From Clostridia bacterium (GTDB lineage: Bacteria > Bacillota_A > Clostridia > TANB77 > CAG-508): a stretch of 64,000 bases of DNA. The position numbers were made by a program, and so were the translations under genes. The stretch spans positions 160,056 through 224,055 of the forward strand of contig JAAVZD010000004.1 of NCBI GenBank assembly GCA_022791475.1, given 5' to 3'. Under the pieces are notes generated by a model that saw only the letters and a program-made list of their open reading frames with translations, searched no databases and had not been told where the DNA came from. Below are positions 18,159 to 27,126 of this stretch, piece after piece. How positions within the stretch are numbered: the first letter of the stretch is position 1; every line of letters starts with the position of its first letter.

Positions 18159-19244
18159 ATGGAAAATAACTTAGGAATAATTGTGCTAGAAAATGCAAAA
18201 GAGTTAGGGGAAAAATTGCAAAAAAGTTTAAATATACTAAGAAAAGAAAACACAAACTATATTATTCCATTAAAAAATAGTAGGTTTAGTAATGGAGAAG
18301 GAAAAGTAAGCATTGAAAGCACTGTAAGGGAAAAAGACTTATACATATTATCAGATGTTGGAAATTATAATGTATCATACGAAATGCATGGAGTAAAGCA
18401 TAATATGTCACCAGATGAACATTTTCAGGATATTAAGAGAGTAATATCTGCTACAAGTGGACACGCATCTAAAATAACAATTGTTATGCCTTTATTATAT
18501 CAGGCAAGGCAACATAAAAGAAAAGGGAGAGAATCTTTAGATTGTGCTATTGCCTTGCAAGAATTAGAAAGGTTGGGAGTAGATAACATTATTACATTTG
18601 ATGCCCATGACCCAAATGTATCAAATGCAATTCCAAGGTTACCATTTGAAAACTTTTACCCTACACATACAATACTTAATGATTTAATAAGAGAAGAAAG
18701 CGAAAATATAGATAACATATTAGTAGTAAGCCCAGATATGGGAGCTATGGAAAGAGCAAGATATTATGCTGAAATGTTAAGCTGTGATGTAGGTGTATTT
18801 TATAAAAGAAGAGACTTAAGCAAAGTTGTTAATGGGAAAAACCCAATAATAGAACATACATATATGGGGGCAGATGTAAAGGGTAGAGATATTATTGTAG
18901 TAGATGACATGATAGCTTCTGGACAATCTATGTTAGAAGTAGCAAAAGAGCTAAAACAGCGTGGTGCAAACCATATTTATTTAATAGCAAGTTTTGCGTT
19001 ATTAACAGAAGGAATGCAAGGATTTATAAACTCATATAATGAAGGTATGTTTACAAAACTATATTCTACAAATTTATCATATGTTCCAGAAATGATAAAA
19101 AAACAAGAATGGTACCATGAAGTAGACTGCTCAATGCAACTTGCAACTATTATAGACACATTAAACAAAAAAGAATCAATAGAATTTTTATTTGATGGTA
19201 GAAAACAAATATTAGAAAAAATAAAGAAAGTAAAAAATAGCTAA
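18159..19244 (+). CDS. prs: Ribose-phosphate pyrophosphokinase
   Basis: This 361-residue enzyme makes PRPP from ribose 5-phosphate and ATP for purine, pyrimidine, histidine and tryptophan synthesis. The ATP and metal site FDAHDPN, the flexible-loop lysine/arginine region (LLYQARQHKRKGRESL) and the PRPP-binding loop VVDDMIASGQS are clear. It is about 40 residues longer than the usual 315-residue enzyme and belongs to a divergent branch, with insertions near the N-terminus and C-terminus. ATG 18159 is preferred over 18141 because AAAGGAGAAGGG lies directly before it. Confidence 0.9.
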   Translation: MENNLGIIVLENAKELGEKLQKSLNILRKENTNYIIPLKNSRFSNGEGKVSIESTVREKDLYILSDVGNYNVSYEMHGVKHNMSPDEHFQDIKRVISATSGHASKITIVMPLLYQARQHKRKGRESLDCAIALQELERLGVDNIITFDAHDPNVSNAIPRLPFENFYPTHTILNDLIREESENIDNILVVSPDMGAMERARYYAEMLSCDVGVFYKRRDLSKVVNGKNPIIEHTYMGADVKGRDIIVVDDMIASGQSMLEVAKELKQRGANHIYLIASFALLTEGMQGFINSYNEGMFTKLYSTNLSYVPEMIKKQEWYHEVDCSMQLATIIDTLNKKESIEFLFDGRKQILEKIKKVKNS

Positions 19245-19261
19245 ATATGAATTACTCTTTG

Positions 19262-19400
19262 CATTCTAAGAAAGTACGTTATTTCAAGTTGAAATTGTAT
19301 CTAAAAGGAATGCCTAAGAGAATTTAACAAATTATTGAACAATAAAAATCGTTATTTATTTTTTCACGTAGGGGCACGGGGCACCGTGCCTTATACTTTA
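19262..19400. repeat. Dispersed repeat fragments
   Basis: AAGAAAGTACGTTATTTCAAGTTGAAATTGTATC followed by GGAATGCCTAAGAGAATTTAAC matches the frames of the elements at 7177 and 37291 without their cores. GTAGGGGCACGGGGCACCGTGCC follows. No gene. Confidence 0.55.
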
Positions 19401-19455
19401 TGAAAGTATAAAATTTTATACTTCTAACTATAATTTATTAAAGGAGTAAATAAGA

Positions 19456-20694
19456 GTGAACAAAAAACAAAATAAATTAATAAAATATAACAAAAAAGCA
19501 TTAATAAGCACAATTGTTATATTTTCAATAATATTTTTAATAGGAATATTATTTGCAAATATAGTAATAAAAACAAAACACCAAGAAGTAATGCAAGAGG
19601 AGGCGAATAAAAATAATAATGTGTTAGAAAGTAAAGAGGATAATTCTAATAAATTAAAGCTTGATACTTATATGGAAAAAGCAGAAGAAAAATTAAAAGA
19701 ATTAACCGAAGACGAAGTAATAGCACAGTTGTTTTTAGTAGGAACACATGCAACAAGTGATTTTGAAAAGTTAAAAGAAAAGCAATTTGGAGGATATTTG
19801 TTTTTCGCAGATTTCTTTAAAGATAAAACAGAGAAACAAATAAAAAATGAGATAAATAAATTTAATGAAGCTTCAAAGACACCACTTTTAATAGCAGTAG
19901 ATGAAGAAGGTGGAAGAGTTGTAAGAGTTAGTAGTAATAAAAAATTAATAAGTGAGCCATTTAAATATTCAAGTGAAGTGTATCAAAATTCAGGTTTTGA
20001 AGGAATTAAAGAAGATACAATAAACAAAAGCAAATTCTTAAGTAATTTAGGAATTAACTTAAATTTAGCTCCAGTAGTAGATATATGCGAAAATGAAACA
20101 GATTATATGTATAAAAGGTCTTTTAAACAAGGAAAAGAATTAACATCTACATTTGCAAAAACAGTAATTGAAGCAAGCAAAGAAGGTGATGTATCATATA
20201 CACTAAAACATTTTCCAGGCTATGGAAACAATGTAGACACACATAAAACTACATCAATAGATGAAAGAACGTATGACGATATATATATCAATGATTTAGA
20301 ACCATTTAGAGTAGGAATAGAAGAAGGTGCAGAAGCTATACTAATAAGCCATAATGTAGTAACAAGTATAGACCCACAAAACCCAGCATCACTCTCTCCT
20401 AAAATACATAAATTATTAAGAGAAGACTTAAAATTTGAAGGAATTATTATTACCGACGCAATGAACATGGGAGCAATAGTAAATAAGTATGGCACAGAAG
20501 AAGCAATAATAAATGCTATTTCAGCCGGAAATGACATTATAATAGTTACAATAAATAAAGCATCAAAAGAAAGTTACGACGATATTATAGAAGCAGTAAA
20601 AAATGGAATAACCAGCGGAAAAATTAGCAAGCAAGACATCTACAGAAAAGCAAAAAATATTATTGCTTGGAAATATTATAAGGGTATGTTATAA
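19456..20694 (+). CDS. Glycoside hydrolase family 3 (beta-N-acetylhexosaminidase type)
   Basis: A 412-residue protein with an N-terminal membrane anchor (about residues 15-37, ALISTIVIFSIIFLIGILF) and a GH3 barrel. The family signature LKHFPGYGNNVDTHKT and the following IDERTYDDIYINDLEPF match the NagZ group. The DAMNMGAI stretch holds the aspartate that acts as nucleophile in the family. NagZ-type enzymes release N-acetylglucosamine from muropeptides during wall recycling. The anchor suggests action outside the membrane, in line with Gram-positive NagZ. The start is GTG 19456 with AAAGGAG upstream. Confidence 0.88.
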   Translation: MNKKQNKLIKYNKKALISTIVIFSIIFLIGILFANIVIKTKHQEVMQEEANKNNNVLESKEDNSNKLKLDTYMEKAEEKLKELTEDEVIAQLFLVGTHATSDFEKLKEKQFGGYLFFADFFKDKTEKQIKNEINKFNEASKTPLLIAVDEEGGRVVRVSSNKKLISEPFKYSSEVYQNSGFEGIKEDTINKSKFLSNLGINLNLAPVVDICENETDYMYKRSFKQGKELTSTFAKTVIEASKEGDVSYTLKHFPGYGNNVDTHKTTSIDERTYDDIYINDLEPFRVGIEEGAEAILISHNVVTSIDPQNPASLSPKIHKLLREDLKFEGIIITDAMNMGAIVNKYGTEEAIINAISAGNDIIIVTINKASKESYDDIIEAVKNGITSGKISKQDIYRKAKNIIAWKYYKGML

Positions 20695-20731
20695 AATAGA
20701 TGTACAGAAAAAAGTACATTATTGAAAAAAC

Positions 20732-20765
20732 AAAAGGAGTGGTAGATTATTCTATCACTCCTTTA
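20732..20765. terminator. Terminator between convergent genes
   Basis: AAAGGAGTG (20733-20741) pairs with CACTCCTTT (20756-20764), extended by GTAG/CTAT pairing. It overlaps the end of the SGNH remnant on the minus strand. Confidence 0.7.
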
Positions 20766-20848
20766 ATATACTCAAAAATCTTCTTATGTCCATCATGATT
20801 TGGATGCAATCCATCGATAAAATCCGCCTTTTCTAATACTTCTTGCAT
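20747..20848 (-). pseudogene. C-terminal remnant of an SGNH/GDSL hydrolase
   Basis: The minus strand reads 33 residues from an internal ATG (20848): MQEVLEKADFIDGLHPNHDG then HKKIFEYIKGVIE and a stop. DGLHPNxxGH is the end motif of SGNH hydrolases, with the catalytic Asp and His. The rest of the gene (about 150 residues) is missing; the frame runs back into the 3' end of the Fic gene. The Fic gene probably replaced the upstream part by insertion or deletion. Confidence 0.7.
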
Positions 20849-20871
20849 TGGAATATACTTAAACCAAAAAA

Positions 20872-21882
20872 TTATTTTAGTATTTTCCAACTTCCTTTTT
20901 TAGTAGAACCTTCTCTTTCAACTATACCTAATTCCTTTAAAGCATTTATATTATACTTTACACCATCTCTTGTTATATTTAATTCTTTCGCTATTTCTTT
21001 TTGTGTTATTGATGGTTTGTTTTTTATCAATTTTATAATATTTTGCTGAGTTTCATTCAAAACTGCATAATTTTCTTGGGTAGTTTCTTGGGTAGTTTCT
21101 TGGGTAGTTTCTTTTTGATCTATAATAATTCTATCAACTGCTTCATCAATAATACCAAGCATAAATTCTATAAACTCATTTGAATTACCAGCATTATTAC
21201 AATTTTGAATTGCAGCATAATAACCTTCTTGGTGTTTTCTTATTATACTTTCAATAGGAATATATTTAAATAAATCCTTCCAATTAGCAAGTATAGCCGT
21301 TTGCCAAAGCCTTGCTGTTCTGCCATTTCCATCTGAAAAAGGATGTATAAATACAAATTCATAATGAAAAATAGAGGATAATATTAATGGATTAACATCC
21401 TTTTTAACTGTATTCATCCAATTAAACAAATTATCCATTAATACTGGTACCATTGTATGAGGAGGAGCCATAAAAATTTGCACATTTCCATCATAAACAG
21501 CTTCTCCATGATTTCTAAATTTTCCACTATCTTCTTCAATCAAAAAAGTTAGCATTCCTTGTATCTTCTTTAAGTCTTCTATTGAATATGGATTAACATT
21601 ATCTATTTCTTTATAAGCATTATAAGCGTTTTTAACTTCTTGAATATCTTTTTGTTCTCCCATAACAGTTTTTCCATTAATTACTGCTTCAACTTCAAAT
21701 AGCGATAATTGATTGTTTTCGATAGCTAAAGAAGAATGAATTGATTTAATTCTTGTTTTTCTTCTTAGTTCTGGATATCTATTTAAGCTTTCAAAATAAT
21801 TAGCTTCTCCAATTTTTTCCATTATTTTTGTAGCTAAGTTTAGCATTTTATCAGTGATACTATATGGTGGATAATTTTCCAT
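20872..21882 (-). CDS. Fic family protein with C-terminal winged helix
   Basis: A 336-residue protein. The Fic motif HPFSDGNGRTAR starts at His180 and is complete, so AMPylation or a related nucleotidyl transfer to a protein hydroxyl is expected. An N-terminal inhibitory helix is present (S51-LAI-E55-N56), the class II Fic arrangement in which the glutamate blocks ATP until relieved. Residues after about 255 form a linker with ETTQ repeated four times and then a winged helix (SITQKEIAKELNITRDGVKY), the layout of the Fic-HTH family, which may autoregulate. It stands alone on the minus strand beside a broken SGNH gene, suggesting acquisition. Confidence 0.9.
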   Translation of the reverse strand: MENYPPYSITDKMLNLATKIMEKIGEANYFESLNRYPELRRKTRIKSIHSSLAIENNQLSLFEVEAVINGKTVMGEQKDIQEVKNAYNAYKEIDNVNPYSIEDLKKIQGMLTFLIEEDSGKFRNHGEAVYDGNVQIFMAPPHTMVPVLMDNLFNWMNTVKKDVNPLILSSIFHYEFVFIHPFSDGNGRTARLWQTAILANWKDLFKYIPIESIIRKHQEGYYAAIQNCNNAGNSNEFIEFMLGIIDEAVDRIIIDQKETTQETTQETTQENYAVLNETQQNIIKLIKNKPSITQKEIAKELNITRDGVKYNINALKELGIVEREGSTKKGSWKILK

Positions 21883-22005
21883 TTTGTGCCTCCATTTTTT
21901 CTTATTATTTTATAATAAGAAAAAAGTAAGTACAAAAAGTAAATACGTCTTCCATTTTACTTTTCATTCTTACTTTTTATCTCTTTATTCTTGCTAAGCA
22001 AGTTA

Positions 22006-22093
22006 TGGTGCAGATGGCCGGAATCGAACCGGCACGGTTTATTCAACCGCAGGATTTTAAGTCCTGTGCGTCTGCCAGTTCCGCCACATCTGC
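22006..22093 (-). tRNA. tRNA-Leu (anticodon TAA)
   Basis: The minus strand from 22093 reads GCAGATGTGGCGGAACTGGC and closes with CATCTGC-A-CCA at 22006. The acceptor stem GCAGATG/CATCTGC, the T arm GGTTCGATTCC and the long variable arm of a class II tRNA are present. The anticodon stem-loop AGGACTTAAAATCCT gives anticodon TAA. The CCA end is encoded. Confidence 0.95.
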
Positions 22094-22460
22094 ATTTTAC
22101 TGGCATTTGTCTTACGACGAATTTAATTATAATATGGAAATATGAGGTTTGTCAATACTTTTTATAAAAAAAATTAAAAAAGTGTAACGTATAATTATAT
22201 AAAATATTACAAATAATATTTACAAAAAAGAAAAAATATTATAGAATAATACAAACGTATGTTTATAAACTGAAACAGATGTTATAGATTAAATTTTGTA
22301 GAAAGTAAGAATATACCAAAAACTGTAAAAAAACCGCATAGAATGCAAAAGTAGTAGTAAAAAAATTTTAAAAGAAGTAGTATTTTTTAATAATTCCGCC
22401 ATAGCGGATAGATTCTGTGTTTAAATGAAATAAAATATATCTAAGCTTTGGTGAGGAGTA
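22094..22460. other. Intergenic region with tRNA promoter
   Basis: On the minus strand TTGACA (22155-22150), an 18-base spacer and TATAAT (22131-22126) form the tRNA-Leu promoter. The remaining 300 bases to the XRE gene are AT rich; a small CCGC-CATA-GCGG hairpin lies near 22397. No gene seen. Confidence 0.6.
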
Positions 22461-22661
22461 ATGCGTATAGAAATTTTATTAAAACAAGTCAGACAAGAAA
22501 AAAATATAACTTTAAATAGATTATCTGAAAAAAGTGGTGTATCGACAACACATATAAATGACATAGAAAACAATATAAAAAGTCCTAGTTTATTTGTAAT
22601 GGTTAGGTTATCAAAGGCTTTAGATATAGAAATTACGGAGTTATATAAAGTACAATGGTAG
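22461..22661 (+). CDS. XRE-type helix-turn-helix regulator
   Basis: A 66-residue single-domain repressor-like protein. The helix-turn-helix is typical: RQEKNITLNRLSEKSGVSTT and HINDIENNIKSPSLFVMVRL. GAGGAG lies before the ATG. The stop overlaps the start of the next gene by 7 bases, so both are one unit. Such pairs often belong to small mobile or toxin-antitoxin modules, but the partner is not a recognised toxin. Confidence 0.88.
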   Translation: MRIEILLKQVRQEKNITLNRLSEKSGVSTTHINDIENNIKSPSLFVMVRLSKALDIEITELYKVQW

Positions 22662-23002
22662 AACATGAATTAAAAGACAAGTTGAAAAATGAATTAGAAA
22701 ATACTATAAAAAAATATGGAATAGATTATAAAAAAAATTATAAAATTTGTAAAATGTTATCTATTGAAAATGACAAAAAATATAATAATAAATCACTTCA
22801 AAATTATTATTTACATAGTATAATAACTTTAACTGAATATATGAAAGCAAACAAAGAAAATCCTAGTGAAATTAAATGGAATAGGTATGCAATAAAAAAA
22901 GGCTGTTTATCAAGTAAAACCATCGGGTATATGTATGAAGATGGTTTTAATAGTTTATGCAGGCAAATAAGAAAAGCAATTAATAAAAATTTCTTCTTTT
23001 AA
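22655..23002 (+). CDS. Hypothetical protein coupled to XRE regulator
   Basis: A 115-residue, lysine-rich, soluble protein starting inside the last codons of the XRE gene. The N-terminal half is predicted helical. The C-terminal part (EIKWNRYAIKKGCLSSKTI, then YEDGFNSLCRQIRKA) resembles the small helical repeats with a W-x-x-Y-A pattern found near homing endonucleases and phage DNA-binding proteins, so DNA binding is a guess. I do not recognise a family. Confidence 0.6.
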   Translation: MVEHELKDKLKNELENTIKKYGIDYKKNYKICKMLSIENDKKYNNKSLQNYYLHSIITLTEYMKANKENPSEIKWNRYAIKKGCLSSKTIGYMYEDGFNSLCRQIRKAINKNFFF

Positions 23003-23022
23003 AATTAAGAAGAAATTTTTAT
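22985..23022 (+). terminator. Terminator overlapping the end of the XRE operon
   Basis: AAAAATTTCTTCTT (22985-22998) pairs with AAGAAGAAATTTTT (23007-23020), followed by an A/T-rich T tract. Confidence 0.75.
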
Positions 23023-23107
23023 TATTTTTTTGTTATGTATAGACTTTTAAATAAATATAATTTAAAATAAAGGCATGTAATAATATTAATAATAAGAGAG
23101 GAAGAAA

Positions 23108-24302
23108 ATGATTATAGAAAGAATAATATTTAATGTTATAGCCTTTGCATTGTTTGTAATTATATTCTTAAAAATGATTTATAAAAATGATACTAATTAC
23201 ACATATATATTAGCCGTGCAAGCTACTCGGAATTGCAATAGGGTTTATTGGTCTTATATTTAGAATAAATTTACCTATGTTTATAATAATATTTACATAT
23301 ATAATAGCTATATTAATACCATTAGCAATAGTAATATTTGAAAGAAAGGGAATATATCTTTCAGAAATTATAGCATTTAATATGGCAAATATATATTTGA
23401 AAAATGGAGAAACTCAAAAAGCAAAACAATTATTAATAAATAAATTAGAAAAATATCCACATAGCTACTACTTACATAAAAAATTAGCAGAAATTTGTGA
23501 ACAATTAGGAGAAATAGAAATTGCGATAGATGAATATATAAAAGCAAGTGATATAAATAAAGAAGATTATAATTTAACAATGCAAGTAGCAAAATTAATT
23601 AGTACAACTGATAGAAAAAATGAAGCAATACGAATATTAAATGACTTGCTAAAAACAAAGCCAGACTGTTATGAAGCATCTTGCTTACTTGGAGATATAC
23701 TATATGACCAAGAGAATTATAAAGAAGCAATAAATGTATATATGGCAGCTCTTGCATATCACCCTGAACAATATGACTTATATTATAATATAGGAATGAT
23801 GTTTACAAGGTTAAACGATTTCCAAAGTGCAAAAGAATATTATGATAAAGCGGCAAAACTAAACTCATTATTATATAGAGCAAAGTTTGACTTGGCGCAA
23901 ATTTCTTTATTGTATAATGAAATAGAAGAAGCAGAAAAATACCTTGAAGAATGTATTAATGACGAAGAACTATCAGATGAAGTATATTATTACTTAGCCT
24001 ACATTTGTATGATGAAACGTGATAAAGAAAAAACTATACAATATTTAAACATAGCAGTTGAGGAAAACGAAGAATTATATAAAAGAGCATGTAAAGAAGA
24101 TATATTTAGGCCAATTATAAGCAAAATAAATAAACCAACTAATACCGCAAAACATAGAAACAAAAACAAAATAACAGTAAAGGAACTTGCAACAATGAAA
24201 CATTTAAGAAAAACAAACGAAGTTATAGCTAACTTAAGCAAAAGAGATATAAGCACAATACAAGAACTAAAAAGAAAACAAATGGAAAAAGAAAGAGAAT
24301 AA
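23108..24302 (+). CDS. Membrane-anchored TPR protein, two frames (+1 shift at CGG)
   Basis: From ATG 23108 (GAGAGGAAGAAA upstream) the frame encodes a hydrophobic N-terminus (IIFNVIAFALFVIIFLKMIY, then TYILAVQAT) up to CGG at 23228-23230, then stops 10 codons later. Skipping the C gives GIAIGFIGLIFRINLPMF, a second membrane segment, and runs on in the long downstream frame. That frame has a third hydrophobic segment (TYIIAILIPLAIVIF) and at least five TPR repeats (KAKQLLINKLEKYPHSYYLH, YKEAINVYMAALAYHPEQYD, FQSAKEYYDKAAKLNSLLY). The full product has 397 residues. TPRs bind protein partners. It is followed at 20 bases by uppP. Confidence 0.75.
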
Positions 24303-24322
24303 AAAAGAAAGAAGGAAATAAA

Positions 24323-25126
24323 ATGACAATAATTCAAGCATTAATATTAGGAGTAATCCAAGGCTTAACAGAGCTTTTACCAATATCAAGTTCAGCACAT
24401 TTAACCATAATACCATGGATGTTTGGTTGGACTAATTCAGATATATTCAAAATGAGCTTTGAAGGCTTCGATGTAGCACTACATTTTGGAACACTTTTAG
24501 CAATTGTTATATTTTTCTTTAAAGATTGGCTAAAGCTAATAGAAGGAGGATATAAACAAGTTTTAAAAAAAGAAAAAACATTTGAAGGAAAAATGTTTTG
24601 GTATTTAGTAGCAGCAACAATTCCAGGTGGAATAATTGGTTTAATATTAGATAAATTTGCAGGAAATGTACTTGAAACACCAATAATTATCGCTATTGCA
24701 TTAATTGTAATGGGAATTATTTTATACATAGTAGATAAAAAATCGAAATCAAATATAAAATATGAAAATATGACATTTAAACAAACATTTTTAATAGGTT
24801 TTTCACAATGTTTGGCATTCATTCCAGGGGTTTCAAGATCAGGAATAACAATGACTACAGGAAGACTTATGGGAATAGAAAGAGAATCAGTAGCAAAATA
24901 TTCTTTTCTTTTATCAACACCAATTGTATTTGCAGCAACAGTATTAAAATTTAAAGATTTTGTATTTAATATACCATTTTTCATTGGAGTATTTGCAAGT
25001 TTTTTAATAGGAATTTTTGTAATTAAATTCTTACTTGAATACCTAAAAAAAGGAAGCTTCAAAGTTTTCGCAATATACAGAGTAATTTTTGGAATAATAA
25101 TTATAGCAAAATGCATATTAGGATAA
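24323..25126 (+). CDS. uppP: Undecaprenyl-diphosphatase
   Basis: This 267-residue integral membrane enzyme (BacA family) removes a phosphate from undecaprenyl diphosphate, recycling the lipid carrier of peptidoglycan and other wall polymers; extra copies give bacitracin tolerance. Both family signatures are intact: LGVIQGLTELLPISSSAH near the N-terminus and PGVSRSGITMTTGR near residue 165. Length is normal. It follows the TPR gene by 20 bases and ends at a terminator. A long antisense frame over it is a shadow. Confidence 0.95.
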   Translation: MTIIQALILGVIQGLTELLPISSSAHLTIIPWMFGWTNSDIFKMSFEGFDVALHFGTLLAIVIFFFKDWLKLIEGGYKQVLKKEKTFEGKMFWYLVAATIPGGIIGLILDKFAGNVLETPIIIAIALIVMGIILYIVDKKSKSNIKYENMTFKQTFLIGFSQCLAFIPGVSRSGITMTTGRLMGIERESVAKYSFLLSTPIVFAATVLKFKDFVFNIPFFIGVFASFLIGIFVIKFLLEYLKKGSFKVFAIYRVIFGIIIIAKCILG

Positions 25127-25130
25127 AATG

Positions 25131-25161
25131 AAAAAACAAGAAAAATTTTTCTTGTTTTTTT
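25131..25161 (+). terminator. Terminator after uppP
   Basis: AAAAAACAAGAAAAA and TTTTTCTTGTTTTTT form a perfect palindrome ending in a T run. Confidence 0.85.
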
Positions 25162-25470
25162 ATTTTGAAGAATTAACACATATGTTAAAAACAACACTTT
25201 AAAATTAATGTCGAATTTTGTAAAAATATAAAAGATACAAATATTACAATTATTTAACATTTACTTTACAACTATATTAAAAACCTTGACTTTTCGCCCA
25301 AAAACGATATTATTATAGCATAATATATTATTGTGCTATAAATATGACAATATATATTATTAAATAAAAAATTAAGTATTTTTTTATCAAAAAAAGTAAA
25401 AAATAATAATGTATTTATCTAATTTTAAAATTAGATAGTTCTCAAAAAATAAAATAACAAAGGAGATAAA
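25162..25470 (+). promoter_or_regulatory. Control region of the pilus operon
   Basis: About 310 bases without a gene. TTGACT near 25288 with TATTAT about 19 bases downstream is a possible promoter. ATAGCATAATATATTATTGTGCTAT (25315-25340) and ATCTAATTTTAAAATTAGAT (near 25418-25437) are inverted repeats that could act as operators or leader hairpins. AAAGGAG precedes the first pil gene. Confidence 0.4.
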
Positions 25471-27105
25471 ATGTCAAGTTGCTTAGGTTTATATATACAA
25501 AATAATTTAATAAAATATGCAAAAGTAACTAAAGAACGTGATAACTTAAAGGTTGAAGCTTTTGGAGTAAAATTTTATGACAATATAAATGAAGCAATTC
25601 ATCAAATTGTTTCTGAAACATATAGCTATAAAACACCAATTAGTACAAATCTATCAGAAGAAAGTTATAATTACTTCTATATGTTTAGTTTACTTAACAA
25701 AAATGACCTAAAAAAATCAATTGACACAGAATTTGATTCTTTTTGTTATGAAAAAGGCTATAATAGAAATACATTAGAAACTAGATATGCATTAGTACCA
25801 GACATACAAGATAAACAAAAAATAAAGGTTATTCATATATCTAGCAATAAAATTGAAGTTAACCAAAAAATGCAAGAACTAGAGGGAAATACATTAAGCA
25901 CTATTTCGCCACTTCCAATAGCAATAACAAACATAGCAGATATAAAAGAAAAAGAAAATGCAATTATTTTAAATATAGAAGAAAAAACAACAGTTACTAC
26001 AATAATAGACCAAAAAATATACAATGTAGATAAAATAGAACAAGGTGCAGAAACTATATTAAATAGTATAAGCCAAAAAGAAAATTCATATTCAAAAGCA
26101 TATGAAATATGTAAAAATACAACTATATATACAATGGAAGGTAAAGACTTAATACAAGAAGAAAACTTATATTTAGAAGATATAATGCCAACATTATATA
26201 ATATAGTTCAATCTGTAAGAAATATAGTAGATAATTCAATAGAAAAAATATCTAAAATATATATTACAGGAACAGGCTCAATGATAAATAATGTAGATTT
26301 ATACTTCCAAGAATATTTTCCAGAATGCAAATGCGAAATATTAAAACCATATTTTATACCTGAAACAGTAAAAATAAATATGAAAGATTATATTGAAGTA
26401 AATTCAGCAATAGCATTAGGAATGCAAGGCTTAGGATATGGAATAAAAACACTTAACTTTAAAAAGCCATCATTAACAGATAAACTACCTGATTGGATGA
26501 AAATAGAAATAGGTGGTAAAAAAGAAGATGGCAAAAAAAGTAAAAAAATAAATTTAGGTAAAATGAACCTTTCATTTGACTTAAAAGGAGAATTTGATAA
26601 TATTGAAAAATGGCTTGTAAGAAGTTTATCAGCAATATTAGCATTTGTAATAATATATAGTGGGTTCGCACTATTTTTAAAAGGTCAAACAGATAAAAAA
26701 CTAAAAGAAGTAGCAGATGTTACTGGGCACACTATAGAGCAAATAAATTTAGTAGAAAAAGACATAGAAGCTGTAAATAATAAAACAACTAAGTATGAAG
26801 AAGTTTTAAGAAATTTAGAAGAATATAAAAATGAAAGTAGTGAAAACAGAAAAATAAAAGATTCAATTCCAAATTTCCTAACAGCATTAATGACAATGCC
26901 ACAAGGTGTAACAATAACTTCAATTACAAATACAACAGATTATACAATAAGAATAGAAGCTCAATCAAAAGAATATTCTCAATTAGGTTATCTAATTGGA
27001 AATTTAAAAACAAAAAATATACTATATAATGTTACTTCATCTTCAGGGGTAAAACAAAATGATATTATAAAAGTAGTTATAGAGGGAAGCTTATTCCCAG
27101 AATAA
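25471..27105 (+). CDS. PilM-PilN fusion, type IV pilus inner-membrane platform
   Basis: A 544-residue protein. Residues 1 to about 330 look like the actin/FtsA-like PilM fold, with an N-terminal (S)CLGLYIQNN strand, IILNIEEKTTVTTII and KIYITGTGSMINNVD. After a basic linker comes one membrane helix at about 388-408 (LSAILAFVIIYSGFALF), then a coiled coil and a ferredoxin-like end typical of PilN (MPQGVTITSITNTTDYTIRI, YSQLGYLIGNL). In most bacteria PilM (cytoplasmic) and PilN (membrane) are separate but bind each other; here they seem joined. It heads the pil operon, with the PilO-like gene 21 bases downstream. Confidence 0.75.
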   Translation: MSSCLGLYIQNNLIKYAKVTKERDNLKVEAFGVKFYDNINEAIHQIVSETYSYKTPISTNLSEESYNYFYMFSLLNKNDLKKSIDTEFDSFCYEKGYNRNTLETRYALVPDIQDKQKIKVIHISSNKIEVNQKMQELEGNTLSTISPLPIAITNIADIKEKENAIILNIEEKTTVTTIIDQKIYNVDKIEQGAETILNSISQKENSYSKAYEICKNTTIYTMEGKDLIQEENLYLEDIMPTLYNIVQSVRNIVDNSIEKISKIYITGTGSMINNVDLYFQEYFPECKCEILKPYFIPETVKINMKDYIEVNSAIALGMQGLGYGIKTLNFKKPSLTDKLPDWMKIEIGGKKEDGKKSKKINLGKMNLSFDLKGEFDNIEKWLVRSLSAILAFVIIYSGFALFLKGQTDKKLKEVADVTGHTIEQINLVEKDIEAVNNKTTKYEEVLRNLEEYKNESSENRKIKDSIPNFLTALMTMPQGVTITSITNTTDYTIRIEAQSKEYSQLGYLIGNLKTKNILYNVTSSSGVKQNDIIKVVIEGSLFPE

Positions 27106-27126
27106 AATTTAAAAAGAGGAAAAAAT

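Noticed and set aside
24334..25260. 308-residue antisense ORF over uppP
   Set aside because: It mirrors the codon pattern of uppP on the other strand, has no ribosome binding site and gives a low-complexity Ile/Lys protein.
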